In this document: positions 35,998-44,513 of the stretch, in pieces
Layout of the letters: every line of letters begins with the position of its first letter
How positions within the stretch are numbered: the stretch's first letter is position 1
From: CAVSUB01 sp963730995
GTDB taxonomy: Bacteria > Acidobacteriota > Vicinamibacteria > Vicinamibacterales > 2-12-FULL-66-21
Reading direction: 5' to 3'
Length of the DNA stretch: 64,000 nucleotides
NCBI GenBank assembly: GCA_963730995.1
Contig: CAVSUB010000013.1
Location: 124,001 to 188,000, forward strand
The notes under the pieces: generated by a model
Seen by the model: only the letters and a program-made list of their open reading frames with translations
Told to the model about the DNA's origin: nothing
Databases searched by the model: none
Translations under genes and position numbers: made by a program

Positions 35998-37683
35998 ATG
36001 CGTCCTACGAGACTGGCACGCATTGTTGTGGCGATCGTCGTGTCGTCCGCGACGATCGCGCGTTCGCAGGAGGCGGTCGACCTCGGCATCGTCGATCGGA
36101 TAAAAGGTGAGGCTTTTGCACGGTCGGAGGTGATGGATCACCTGCGCAACCTGACGGACCTCCGCGGTCCAAGGCTGACCGGCTCGCCGCAGTTCGAGGA
36201 CGCCGCCAAGTGGACGGTCGAACGCCTGACGAAGTACGGCCTGAGCAACGTCAAGATCGAACGTTGGGGACCGTTCGGCAGGAGCTGGTCGATCGAGCAG
36301 TACTCTGTGGAGATGATGGCGCCGCAGTACGCGCGCCTTGCGGTCATGCCGCTCGCGTGGAGTGCATCGACGCCGGGCCCGATCACCGGAGAGCCGATGC
36401 TCACGCCGCTCAACGTGTCGTTCACCGACGGCGGTTTCAAGAGGATGTCGGAGTCCTTCGAGGCGTACCGCAAGCAATGGACCGGCAAGCTTCGCGGCAA
36501 AATCGTTCTGCTGACGTCCGACAGGCCAAAGTCCCCGCTCGAGAAACCACTCTTCACACGGATCTCGGACGCCGATCTAGCGCAGATGGCCAATGCGCCA
36601 GAGCCGGTCTCCCTCGCGCGGGTATCGAAGATCGACGATATCGTCTGGCCGGACAAACCGGAGGAGACGTTCAAAATTTTCATGGCCCTGCCCGCGCCGC
36701 TGATCGATCAGTTGATCGACAAGTTCGACGCGATGGCTCTCGAGCGCGGCCAGTTCTTCGCCGCCGAAGGCGTGGGCGCGGTTTTGATTGCGGACGAACG
36801 TGCACGCGAGGGGATGCTCGCGGCCGAAGCCGCCGGTTCGCATCGCGCTCGCGATTCCCAGTCCCCTCCGACCTTCGTCGTCACGGCCGAGCACTACGGC
36901 CGGATCGCGCGGCTCCTCGAACAAAAACAGCCCGTGCGGCTGCGCGTCGATCTCAAGGCCGCGACGTCCGAACAGGAAGTCGACGGCGGAAACATCGTCG
37001 ACGAGATTCCCGGCGGCGCGCGACGGGACGAGATCGTCATGATCGGCGCGCACTTCGACTCGTGGCATTCGGGCATGGGCACGACCGACAACGGCGTCGG
37101 CAGCGCCGTGATGATCGAGGTGATGCGCATCCTGAAGACGCTCAATCTCAAGCTCGATCGAACGGTTCGCATCGCTCTGTGGGGCGGCGAAGAACAGGGA
37201 CTCCTCGGCTCGCGGGCGTACGTGAAGGCGCACTTCGCCGATCCCGCGACGATGGCCCTGAAGCCGGAGCACGAAAGACTTTCCGGCTACTTCAACCTGG
37301 ACAACGGCAGCGGCAAGATACGCGGCGTGTACCTGCAAGGGCACGAAGCGATGCGCCCGCTCTTCGAGCAATGGCTCGCCCCGTTCCGCGATCTCGGCGT
37401 AAGCACCATCACCATCCGGAATACCGGGGGCACGGATCACCTGTCGTTCAACCGGGTGGGGCTGCCAGGCTTTCAGTTCATCCAGGATCCACTCGATTAT
37501 AGTTCTCTCACGCACCACACCAACGCGGATACACTTGACCACGCCGTGCCCGGTGATCTGATGCAGGCATCAGCGGTCATCGCCAGCGTCGTCTATCAGG
37601 CAGCGAATCGGCCCGAGCGCCTGCCGCGCCGCGAGCTGCCGAAAGCGGAGATCCCGTCGAAGCCGAGCGACGATCGCCGGTGA
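35998..37683 (+). CDS. Secreted M28-family metallopeptidase
   Basis: 561 aa, ATG 35998 with CGGGAGAAATT upstream. A signal peptide (RIVVAIVVSSATIARS) is followed by an N-terminal segment with a PA-like insertion (~residues 125-290) and the M28 di-zinc aminopeptidase domain. All ligands are visible: IGAHFDSWHSG (His), TTDNGVGS (Asp), ALWGGEEQGLLGS (Glu Glu), YFNLDNGSG (Asp) and TDHLSFN...LTHHTNADT (His). Probably a periplasmic or secreted aminopeptidase or carboxypeptidase. Complete and single-gene. Confidence 0.92.
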   Translation: MRPTRLARIVVAIVVSSATIARSQEAVDLGIVDRIKGEAFARSEVMDHLRNLTDLRGPRLTGSPQFEDAAKWTVERLTKYGLSNVKIERWGPFGRSWSIEQYSVEMMAPQYARLAVMPLAWSASTPGPITGEPMLTPLNVSFTDGGFKRMSESFEAYRKQWTGKLRGKIVLLTSDRPKSPLEKPLFTRISDADLAQMANAPEPVSLARVSKIDDIVWPDKPEETFKIFMALPAPLIDQLIDKFDAMALERGQFFAAEGVGAVLIADERAREGMLAAEAAGSHRARDSQSPPTFVVTAEHYGRIARLLEQKQPVRLRVDLKAATSEQEVDGGNIVDEIPGGARRDEIVMIGAHFDSWHSGMGTTDNGVGSAVMIEVMRILKTLNLKLDRTVRIALWGGEEQGLLGSRAYVKAHFADPATMALKPEHERLSGYFNLDNGSGKIRGVYLQGHEAMRPLFEQWLAPFRDLGVSTITIRNTGGTDHLSFNRVGLPGFQFIQDPLDYSSLTHHTNADTLDHAVPGDLMQASAVIASVVYQAANRPERLPRRELPKAEIPSKPSDDRR

Positions 37684-37694
37684 GGCGTTGATTC

Positions 37695-37877
37695 GTGTCG
37701 ACCACTGAATGCGTCGAGGCGGACGTGTGGGTCACGCGCGTCAGCGTCGACGAGTACCACGTCCGAGGCGCGCTCGTTCTAGGCGAGCGGCGGACAGTCG
37801 TGTGGGACACGCTTTTGCGCCCGCACGACATGCAACCCTTTGTGCCGATGATCGGCGGCCGCGGCTTCCGACGCTGA
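37695..37877 (+). pseudogene. N-terminal fragment of an MBL-fold hydrolase
   Basis: 60 aa from GTG 37695. VWVTRVSVDEYHVRGALVLG and VVWDTLLRPHDMQPFVP are the first beta strands of a metallo-beta-lactamase-fold protein; the metal-binding HxHxDH motif that should follow is absent because the frame ends. A second short frame (37910-38107) reads LENWLTWAADYAERSDPLNR, a coherent helical stretch of another protein without a start. Both look like gene debris between the peptidase and the lipoprotein. Confidence 0.45.
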
Positions 37878-37909
37878 GCGATCCCTACCCGACAGAGGAT
37901 TCGATTTGA

Positions 37910-38393
37910 GATGACGCCCCGAGACACCGCGGGGAAGTCGAGCCTCAGTCCGAACTGGAAAACTGGCTCACGTGGGCAGCAGATTACGCCGAGCGTTCCG
38001 ACCCGCTGAATCGTTTTCGGGAGCTCGCGAGTGAAGTGTTGACGCTGTCTACCACGGACACGATCGAGACGAAGTGGCCACGCAGGGCTTCCGCGAGCCT
38101 CGGCTGATGGGATACGGGAGTGAGAAGACGAAGCCAGGAATAGAGTTGACGGAACGGCCGCCCAGGTTGAGGGTGTACGAACGAGCCCTCAAGGTGGGGC
38201 TTCTTGAGCGCGCGTCTGGCGTATGAGTGGCCCCAGGAAAGCGACCAGTACTGGCGTACTTTCCGAGTGCCGGCGCGAACGCTGAATCGCGTCCTGGGTT
38301 ACGGAGAGGTCGCGATCGCTCACACTTGGTGGGCCGACTGTTGCCTTCAGCCTGTACGGCATCGAATCGGCCCCGCATGCGCGAAAGCGTCCT
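37910..38393. other. Gap with short protein-like fragments
   Basis: Holds the headless frame 37910-38107 (LENWLTWAADYAERSDPLNR, ending with TGA) and another at about 38110-38210 reading LTERPPRLRVYERALKVG. Neither has a start codon or a recognisable family, so no gene is called. Confidence 0.35.
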
Positions 38394-38909
38394 TCATTTG
38401 TTCAAGTTGATCTTCCCTTCGAGCGTTCCAGTTCCAGTCGCCTTGCCCGTCGCGAAATCGATCGTGTCGAACCTCACCATCGTAAACGTTCCAGTGGCCC
38501 CCGCGAACCGACCGGTTCCATTCTCGATCGTCGCAACTTCCGTGATTCTTGCAGTATTTGGTGGAATGAAGACACCTTCAATACCAACAAATGTTCCAGA
38601 CAGTTGGTCACCATTCGCCGCAGTGAAGCTGAAGGTCCCCGTCGACGTGTTGTCGGAAGTTACCTCGGCTGCGAGCGTTCCCGTGAACTGACCGAGGTGG
38701 GTCGCAGCACCCTCGGCAGTCGCGTGGGCAGAAGGGGGCGGAACATCGGTAAGGGTGGTGAACGAACCGCGGAACGGCAGCGCCGTGCCACCTCGCGCCG
38801 CTGTTTGAGCCGGCCCCAAGCTCGCGTTCGTGGGCGACGTTGGTGAATTTGAGGCTTGGCCGCTGCAGGCGGCCGCGAACAGACACACGCCGAGAACGAT
38901 GAGTCGCAT
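38394..38909 (-). CDS. Putative lipoprotein of unknown function
   Basis: 171 aa, ATG 38909 preceded by GGGAGG. Signal peptide with lipobox LFAAAC, so probably a lipid-anchored envelope protein. The mature part is Thr/Gly-rich with repeated beta-strand patterns (GTFSFTAANGDQLSGTFVG, ATIENGTGRFAGATGTFTM, GKATGTGTLEGKI). No catalytic motif. It diverges from the ECF gene at 39151. Confidence 0.7.
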   Translation of the reverse strand: MRLIVLGVCLFAAACSGQASNSPTSPTNASLGPAQTAARGGTALPFRGSFTTLTDVPPPSAHATAEGAATHLGQFTGTLAAEVTSDNTSTGTFSFTAANGDQLSGTFVGIEGVFIPPNTARITEVATIENGTGRFAGATGTFTMVRFDTIDFATGKATGTGTLEGKINLNK

Positions 38910-39150
38910 AGGGACCTCCCTCTCGTTGAAGAAACGACGCGGATAACGGCCGCGGGCTGGTGCCCGCGCACGCATTGGAGCGACGAGTCACAACAGCGGC
39001 TATTTACCGCCGCTCGGCCCTCATCCTGCAGACCGGGTGATTCCGGTCCTCGCTCGGAGAGGCGAGAACCCTGGGCTAAAACTTGAACGCGCCTGAAGTC
39101 GGGCGCAAAACCCGCATCTCGAGGCCGCCGCACGTGGTCGCTGGCGTAGA

Positions 39151-39738
39151 ATGAGCGGGTTGAGCGCGGCGGCTAATCCGACGACTCTCTTACTGGCGTG
39201 GGGGCGGGGCGACGAAACCGCGCTGGATCAACTGATACCGCTCGTCCATGACGAGCTGCGCCGGCTGGCGCGGCGGCACATGGCCGGCGAGCGCGCCGGG
39301 CATACGCTCCAGGCAACCGCGCTCGTCAACGAGGCGTACCTCCGGCTGATCGAGGTCAATCAGGTGCGGTGGCAGAACCGCGCGCACTTCTTCGCGATGG
39401 CGTCCAGGGTGATGCGGCGCATCCTGGTGGATGCCGCCAGAGCCCGTGGGTATCAGAAACGGGGTGGCGGCGCTGAGACGGTATCGCTGGACGAAGCGCT
39501 CCTCGTCTCGGGCGAGCCTCGTCAGGACCTGATCACGCTCGACGATGCCCTGACTGCGCTGGCGGCGTTCGATCTGCGAAAGAGTCAGGTGGTGGAAATG
39601 CGATTCTTCGGCGGGCTCAGCGTCGAGGAAACCGCCGAGGCGCTCCACGTGTCCGCGGATACGGTGATGCGCGACTGGCGGTTGGCCAAGGTGTGGCTGG
39701 TGCGGGAGCTGAGCGGTGAACAGCTCGAGGGCGGCTGA
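39151..39738 (+). CDS. ECF RNA polymerase sigma factor, kinase-associated (module 2)
   Basis: 195 aa. Region 2: LLLAWGRGDETALDQLIPLV, NRAHFFAMASRVMRRILVDA. Region 4: LRKSQVVEMRFFGGLSVEET and VMRDWRLAKVWL. The region 2.2 DAED motif is replaced by QATA, with the conserved Thr at residue 56. The kinase gene follows 63 bases downstream on the same strand, so the pair forms an operon. No anti-sigma factor is present. TAGAAT just before the start may be a -10 box. Confidence 0.92.
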   Translation: MSGLSAAANPTTLLLAWGRGDETALDQLIPLVHDELRRLARRHMAGERAGHTLQATALVNEAYLRLIEVNQVRWQNRAHFFAMASRVMRRILVDAARARGYQKRGGGAETVSLDEALLVSGEPRQDLITLDDALTALAAFDLRKSQVVEMRFFGGLSVEETAEALHVSADTVMRDWRLAKVWLVRELSGEQLEGG

Positions 39739-39801
39739 CCGCTGGGAGGCGCTCGATCAATTCGACCAGCGCTCAACCGGGCGATTGTCCAATGAGTGAC
39801 G

Positions 39802-42726
39802 ATGGATCCTGAGCGTTGGCGTCGGATTGAAGAACTGTACCAGTCGGCCGTCGACTCCGACGTGGCCGAACGAGCGACGCTGCTCGCGCACGCCGATCCA
39901 GAGGTGCGTCGCGAGGTCGAGTCGCTGCTGGCGCAACCCACGGCGGATACCCCGCTGGATCGGTCAGCGCTCTCGACACTGAATCACCTGCACGTGGAGG
40001 CCGGCGCGCTGATCGGCCCCTATCGTATCGAGGGACTGCTCGGCGAAGGCGGGATGGGCGTCGTCTACCGGGCGTTCGACCCGAAGCTTCGGCGTCCCGT
40101 CGCCATCAAACTCCTGCCGGATCTCGCCGACGCCGCTGCGCGCCATCGATTTCAGCGCGAGGCTCGAACCGTCACGGCGCTCAATCATCCACACATTCTC
40201 ACGGTGTATGACGTCGGCGAGCACGATGGTCGGCAGTATCTGGTCACGGAACTGGTCGACGGCGGAACGCTTCGGAGCTGGGCGGAGGCGGACAAACGGT
40301 CGTCGCGGCAGATTGTCGACCTGCTCGTCGGCGTGGCCGACGGGCTCGCGACCGCGCATGAAGCCGGCATCATCCATCGCGATGTCAAACCCGAGAACAT
40401 CCTGATCGCGAAGAGCGGCTACGCGAAGCTGGCCGATTTCGGGTTGGCCAAGCTGTTTCAACCAGACACAGAACACACGGCGACGCGGAGGGAGACGATC
40501 GCGCCCACCCGCCCCGGAATGATTGCCGGGACGATTGGCTACATGTCGCCCGAGCAGGCCTCGGGGAATCCGGTGGACGCTCGCAGCGACATCTTTTCCT
40601 TCGGGGCGGTCTTGTACGAGCTGTTTGCCGGGCAACGGCCGTTTTCTTCCAAGTCCGATCTCGAAGAACTGCAGCGGATTGTTCACGGCACGCCGGAGCC
40701 GCTAGCAGGAGAAATCCCCGTGCGGCTGCGAATGGTCGTTGAAAAGGCGCTCGAGAAGGATCCGGCCGAACGCTACCAGACGGCGCGGGAGATGGTCATC
40801 GACCTGCGCCGTGCGTCCCGCCAGACTGGGAGCGGCGACGCAGCGGAAGCGCGCTCGCCAGACAAAACCGGTAATGGCTCGCGAGCGCTGGAGATTACGT
40901 CCGATCCAGACGCTCGACCATCCCGCCAGTCGCGCGTGTCCCGGCGCGCGGCAGCCGTCTGGTTCATCGGCGGCGTGTGTGCCGCCACCGCCCTGGCATT
41001 GGCGCTCGTTCGCCCGCGGCAGACGGCACCGATGTTCGGGCCAATCCGTGTGCAGATTGATACTGGGATCCGCCTGTCTGAAATCTCCGCTTTCTCGATC
41101 TCTCCCGACGGTCGACACCTCGTGTTCGCCGGCGCGGATAAAGATGGCATCGGGCGCTTGTGGATCCGGAGCATGGATGCACTGGCCCCACAACCATTGT
41201 CAGGATCGGAAGTGGCTCTTGGCGGCATGACGCCGCCCATGTTCTGGTCTCCTGACAGCCGATTCATCGCCTTCGACGCCGGCGGACTGCTCAAGAAGAT
41301 CGACGTGCGGGGCGGGGCACCGCAAACCGTGTGCGAGTTACCTACTCTGGCTGTGGGAGGTTCCTGGAATCGCGACGATGTCATCATCGTGGGAAATCCA
41401 ATGGGAGGTCTGGTACGGTGCCCGGCGTCCGGCGGGTCCGCATCCGTTGTCACGCGGCTGGATTCGTCCCGAGGAGAGAGCGCTCACCTGTTGCCTTCCT
41501 TTCTGCCTGACGGCCGGCACTTTCTTTACCTGAGCGTCTCGAGGAGCGCGCCGGAGACAACTGGGGTCTACGTGCGGGCGCTCGATACCACGCCTGAGGA
41601 GCAGACCGCCGTGCGGATCCTGGCCACGGGCTTTGGCGCAGCCTATGTCCCCGACGTCACGTCGGGCAACGGCCGCCTGCTGTTTGTCCGGGATTCGACG
41701 CTCTTCGCGCAATCCTTCGATGCAGGGCGATTGCAGCTCTCTGGCGATCCCGACCGCATTGCCGAGCCTGTCGGCTCGTTTCTGGACGGCGCCTTCTTCT
41801 CGGCGTCGACCAACGGCGTCCTCGTATTCAGAGGACCGGATGAAGACCGCCAGCTCACGTGGTTCGATCGTCGAGGCAACATCCTTGGCCGCGCCGGTGA
41901 ACCAAGTCGATACAGCGGGCTGACTCTCGACCCGAGCGAGACGCGCGCTGTCGTGGTCAAGCAAGTCGAGCGGGCAACAGCCGATCAGGATCTATGGCTC
42001 CTGGAGCTATCCCAATCGAGACCATCGAGGTTGACGTTCGATGCGAGGCTCGAAGACTCCCCCGTCTGGTCGCACGATGGCCGCCGGCTCTTTTTCACGA
42101 CCACAGGGACAACCGGATCGCTGTTCGAGCAGTCGCTGAGCGGAACGGATGCGGCGCTCCTGCTCCAGACCGACGAGCACAACGTTCCCACCAGCGCGTC
42201 TTCCGATGGACGCTTTCTGCTGTACACCGTCATGAGCCCGAGAGCGACCCGGTTCGATTTGTGGGTGCTTCCCTTGAAGGGTGATCGCAAGCCGTTTCCG
42301 TTCCTGCGCCGCGAATTCGATCAACTGCAAGGTCAGTTCTCACCTGACGGACGGTGGGTTGCGTACGTCTCGAATGAATCCGGGCGCCACGAGGTGCTTG
42401 TCCGGCCGTTCACGCCTGCCGGCGCGGCCGGCACGGTCGAGAGCTCGGTCGTGTCCAAGGGTGGAGGCACGTCGCCGCGCTGGGGGGCAAACGGCAAAGA
42501 GCTCTACTATCTCGCGCCGAACGGAACGGTCACATCGGTTGCCTTCGCCACAGATCGCGGTGTGCCGACTGGCTCTCAGAAGGTCCTGTTCCAGGTCCCT
42601 GGCGCCGCCGCCGACTGGGCAGTCACGAGGGACGGCGAACGATTTCTTCTCGCCGCGCCTGCCGGCGACGGTACGCCGTCGCCGTTCACGGTCGTCTTCA
42701 ACTGGCAGGCCGCTGTGAAGCGATAG
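39802..42726 (+). CDS. Transmembrane Ser/Thr protein kinase with TolB/WD40 propeller (ECF partner 2)
   Basis: 974 aa (ATG 39802; GTG 39796 also possible). N-terminal helical segment MDPERWRRIEELYQSAVDSD, then kinase domain LLGEGGMGVVYRAFD, VAIKLLP, IIHRDVKPENILI, ADFGLAKL, GYMSPEQASG, DIFSFGAV. All catalytic residues are present. One membrane helix (AAVWFIGGVCAATALALALV) and a periplasmic propeller with many SPDGR repeats follow. Cotranscribed with the ECF gene just upstream. No frameshift seen; this is the best-preserved of the three pairs. Confidence 0.93.
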   Translation: MDPERWRRIEELYQSAVDSDVAERATLLAHADPEVRREVESLLAQPTADTPLDRSALSTLNHLHVEAGALIGPYRIEGLLGEGGMGVVYRAFDPKLRRPVAIKLLPDLADAAARHRFQREARTVTALNHPHILTVYDVGEHDGRQYLVTELVDGGTLRSWAEADKRSSRQIVDLLVGVADGLATAHEAGIIHRDVKPENILIAKSGYAKLADFGLAKLFQPDTEHTATRRETIAPTRPGMIAGTIGYMSPEQASGNPVDARSDIFSFGAVLYELFAGQRPFSSKSDLEELQRIVHGTPEPLAGEIPVRLRMVVEKALEKDPAERYQTAREMVIDLRRASRQTGSGDAAEARSPDKTGNGSRALEITSDPDARPSRQSRVSRRAAAVWFIGGVCAATALALALVRPRQTAPMFGPIRVQIDTGIRLSEISAFSISPDGRHLVFAGADKDGIGRLWIRSMDALAPQPLSGSEVALGGMTPPMFWSPDSRFIAFDAGGLLKKIDVRGGAPQTVCELPTLAVGGSWNRDDVIIVGNPMGGLVRCPASGGSASVVTRLDSSRGESAHLLPSFLPDGRHFLYLSVSRSAPETTGVYVRALDTTPEEQTAVRILATGFGAAYVPDVTSGNGRLLFVRDSTLFAQSFDAGRLQLSGDPDRIAEPVGSFLDGAFFSASTNGVLVFRGPDEDRQLTWFDRRGNILGRAGEPSRYSGLTLDPSETRAVVVKQVERATADQDLWLLELSQSRPSRLTFDARLEDSPVWSHDGRRLFFTTTGTTGSLFEQSLSGTDAALLLQTDEHNVPTSASSDGRFLLYTVMSPRATRFDLWVLPLKGDRKPFPFLRREFDQLQGQFSPDGRWVAYVSNESGRHEVLVRPFTPAGAAGTVESSVVSKGGGTSPRWGANGKELYYLAPNGTVTSVAFATDRGVPTGSQKVLFQVPGAAADWAVTRDGERFLLAAPAGDGTPSPFTVVFNWQAAVKR

Positions 42727-42794
42727 TGCCCCTCACGGCGTCCTTCTCGGGCCCTGAACCCTTGAAAAGCCGAACGAATTCACCTCTACCGTAG

Positions 42795-42814
42795 GCCCGA
42801 CCTTCAGGTCGGGC
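42795..42814 (+). terminator. Perfect 8-bp hairpin after the kinase gene
   Basis: GCCCGACC-TTCA-GGTCGGGC, about 70 bases after the kinase stop. The stem is strong but no T-run follows, so it may be a REP-like or Rho-related element, not a classical terminator. Confidence 0.5.
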
Positions 42815-42945
42815 GTCCTTCGCGCAATGCAGATACTCACATCCGCAAGCGCGAGGCCGAACTCACACAGAAGAAGCGGCGGGCCGCCCTGTGAGCGGCG
42901 CCGTCTATCCGTCCGTCGACAGCGTGTCCAGATTTTCTACGTCAC

Positions 42946-43098
42946 GCAGCATAACGCCAAACGGCCTGGCAGGAAACGCCGGGCAAGCCTGCCCGCAGAC
43001 TACGCTGGCCGCCCCCCGGGCCGTACGCCTGCTGTACGCCCGACAGATGCCCCGTAGGGGCGCCCTGTGCCTGCCCGGCCCCGATTAACACCCCGCCG
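42946..43098 (-). repeat. Block with shared ends, copy 1
   Basis: On the minus strand it begins with GGCGGGGTGTTA and ends with AGGCCGTTTGGCGTTATGC; the same two ends flank 58284-58407, while the middles differ. GTTATGC resembles an integron R' box, but I find no partner R'' box, so an attC assignment is not supported. It lies just after the gene at 43146. Confidence 0.45.
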
Positions 43099-43145
43099 TG
43101 TTGACTGCAGGCCGGACAGAGGAATTACCTGTCCGTGACGAGTAC

Positions 43146-43931
43146 CTATTGAAGCAAGAGTTTGTCAGCGAGATGTTCCCGAATCCGTCGCGAGCCAAGC
43201 TCCGTTAGCCGGTATCGCCCCGAGGACAGCAGCACGACCTGTCGAGAATCTGCGGCTGCGAGTCGCCGCAAGGCTTCCGTCACTCGCGGAGGCGAGCGTT
43301 TCACGTGGTGGCCGAGTTCCGTCCGCGTGAACCCCGCTTCGCCAGCGTAATGCAGGAGCGCCAGCACTTCTTCATCAGGTGTCGGGTCCGTGCGCTGTAC
43401 CAGGACGACGTCCTCGAATACACCGATGCAGGGCACATCGAACTGCAAGAGCTCGCGGACCGCCTTAGCGACACCCTGCCTGTCGCCGTTCCAGAACACA
43501 CGCAATGTCTCGTTCATGGCCCATCGCACACCCTCGATCATGAGACGTGCGTCCATGTGATTGGCGCCATACGTTGGCGAGATGTGTACGGCCCCCCGTT
43601 GGCTGCGGAACTTGTAGACCGTCCTTAAGACCTTTACAAGATGGAGTGCAGTCCGTCTCGGGGAGATGGCGTGGCGAACCTGCTCGTTCTCAATATAGGA
43701 CGCGCAGTCGTCGAACTCCTTCCCAGGACTGAGATTCCCGGAATCCTGATGGTAGAGGATGCGGGCCAGAACCTCGCAGGACTGGCCCCCGTCGAGTTCC
43801 GCCGGCTCCCAATCTCGCTGGATGTATCGCCGTTCTTGCGACACGAACTCGTCCACGAGCTGCGTGGCGAGAAGATGGTCAAACGGCGGCGACACCCTGG
43901 CAACGAGCTGGTTGCGCTCGACCAACCCCAT
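43146..43931 (-). CDS. Unknown protein with winged-helix C-terminus, part of a two-gene unit
   Basis: 261 aa, not recognised with certainty. The N-terminal ~150 residues are helical (HLLATQLVDEFVSQERRYIQ, SCEVLARILYHQD, VKVLRTVYKFRSQRGAVHIS). The last ~75 residues form a winged helix (ELGHHVKRSPPRVTEALRRL, SSGRYRLTELGSRRIREHL). To my recollection similar proteins turn up beside defence genes, but no motif here proves it. It begins two bases after the stop of a small zinc-ribbon gene. Confidence 0.55.
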   Translation of the reverse strand: MGLVERNQLVARVSPPFDHLLATQLVDEFVSQERRYIQRDWEPAELDGGQSCEVLARILYHQDSGNLSPGKEFDDCASYIENEQVRHAISPRRTALHLVKVLRTVYKFRSQRGAVHISPTYGANHMDARLMIEGVRWAMNETLRVFWNGDRQGVAKAVRELLQFDVPCIGVFEDVVLVQRTDPTPDEEVLALLHYAGEAGFTRTELGHHVKRSPPRVTEALRRLAAADSRQVVLLSSGRYRLTELGSRRIREHLADKLLLQ

Positions 43932-43933
43932 TT

Positions 43934-44164
43934 CTACGCGCTGGCGAGCATTGGTCTAGTAGGGTGCTCCCGGTTTTCTGACGGGCAAAGATGGCCGCAC
44001 TCTTCGCACCGACAGCAGAATCCTGCGTCCGCGCGCAACGTCACTGTGACCCGCCTCGACCGGCACGCGTTGCATTTCAGCGCTCGACGGTCACTCGCCC
44101 GCCGATCTCTCTTCCGTCGCAGGCGTATGTCCACAGACGCGGCAGATAGCCAGAGTCGCGCCAA
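43934..44164 (-). CDS. Small zinc-ribbon-like protein
   Basis: 76 aa. Two Cys pairs, CNACRSRR and CCRCEECGHLCP, suggest a zinc ribbon, preceded by a basic stretch (RLRRKRDRRASDRR). Its stop is two bases before the start of the gene at 43146 (TAGAAATG), which favours translational coupling and makes it more likely to be real. Function unknown. No strong own binding site. Confidence 0.4.
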   Translation of the reverse strand: MARLWLSAASVDIRLRRKRDRRASDRRALKCNACRSRRVTVTLRADAGFCCRCEECGHLCPSENREHPTRPMLASA

Positions 44165-44288
44165 CTAATCTGTGTGGATGTAGATCGCATTTACGGCTGA
44201 GCACTTCAACCGTGCCAGCGAGCGGGTTTCCTTATATCTCGACGAGCGGATTGACGGGCGCCACGCCGTCACTCACCATCCTGTGCCC

Positions 44289-44504
44289 ATGCCATTCATC
44301 TACCCGCAAGCGAGGCTGAATTGCCCGTGGTGTGGCTGTCGACTGGAGTTCGTGTCCACCTCCGAGCATGAGCAGATATACAACTGTCTCCGCGACGGCT
44401 CCATCGCATTGCGTGCCGGGTGGAATTTCGAGCGCGTCACGGGGACAACGCGGATGCCACAGTCCGCCCTCATGGCTCACACACAACGCGAGATCTGGAA
44501 CTAG
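44289..44504 (+). CDS. Small zinc-ribbon-like protein
   Basis: 71 aa from ATG 44289 (ATG 44283 also in frame). Contains CPWCGCRLEF and a later single Cys (YNCLRDG), so an incomplete zinc ribbon. It ends nine bases before the haloperoxidase-like gene, whose binding site (AGGAGG) lies right after its stop, so it could be the first gene of a two-gene unit. The alternative is a chance frame. Confidence 0.4.
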   Translation: MPFIYPQARLNCPWCGCRLEFVSTSEHEQIYNCLRDGSIALRAGWNFERVTGTTRMPQSALMAHTQREIWN

Positions 44505-44513
44505 GAGGTCGTC

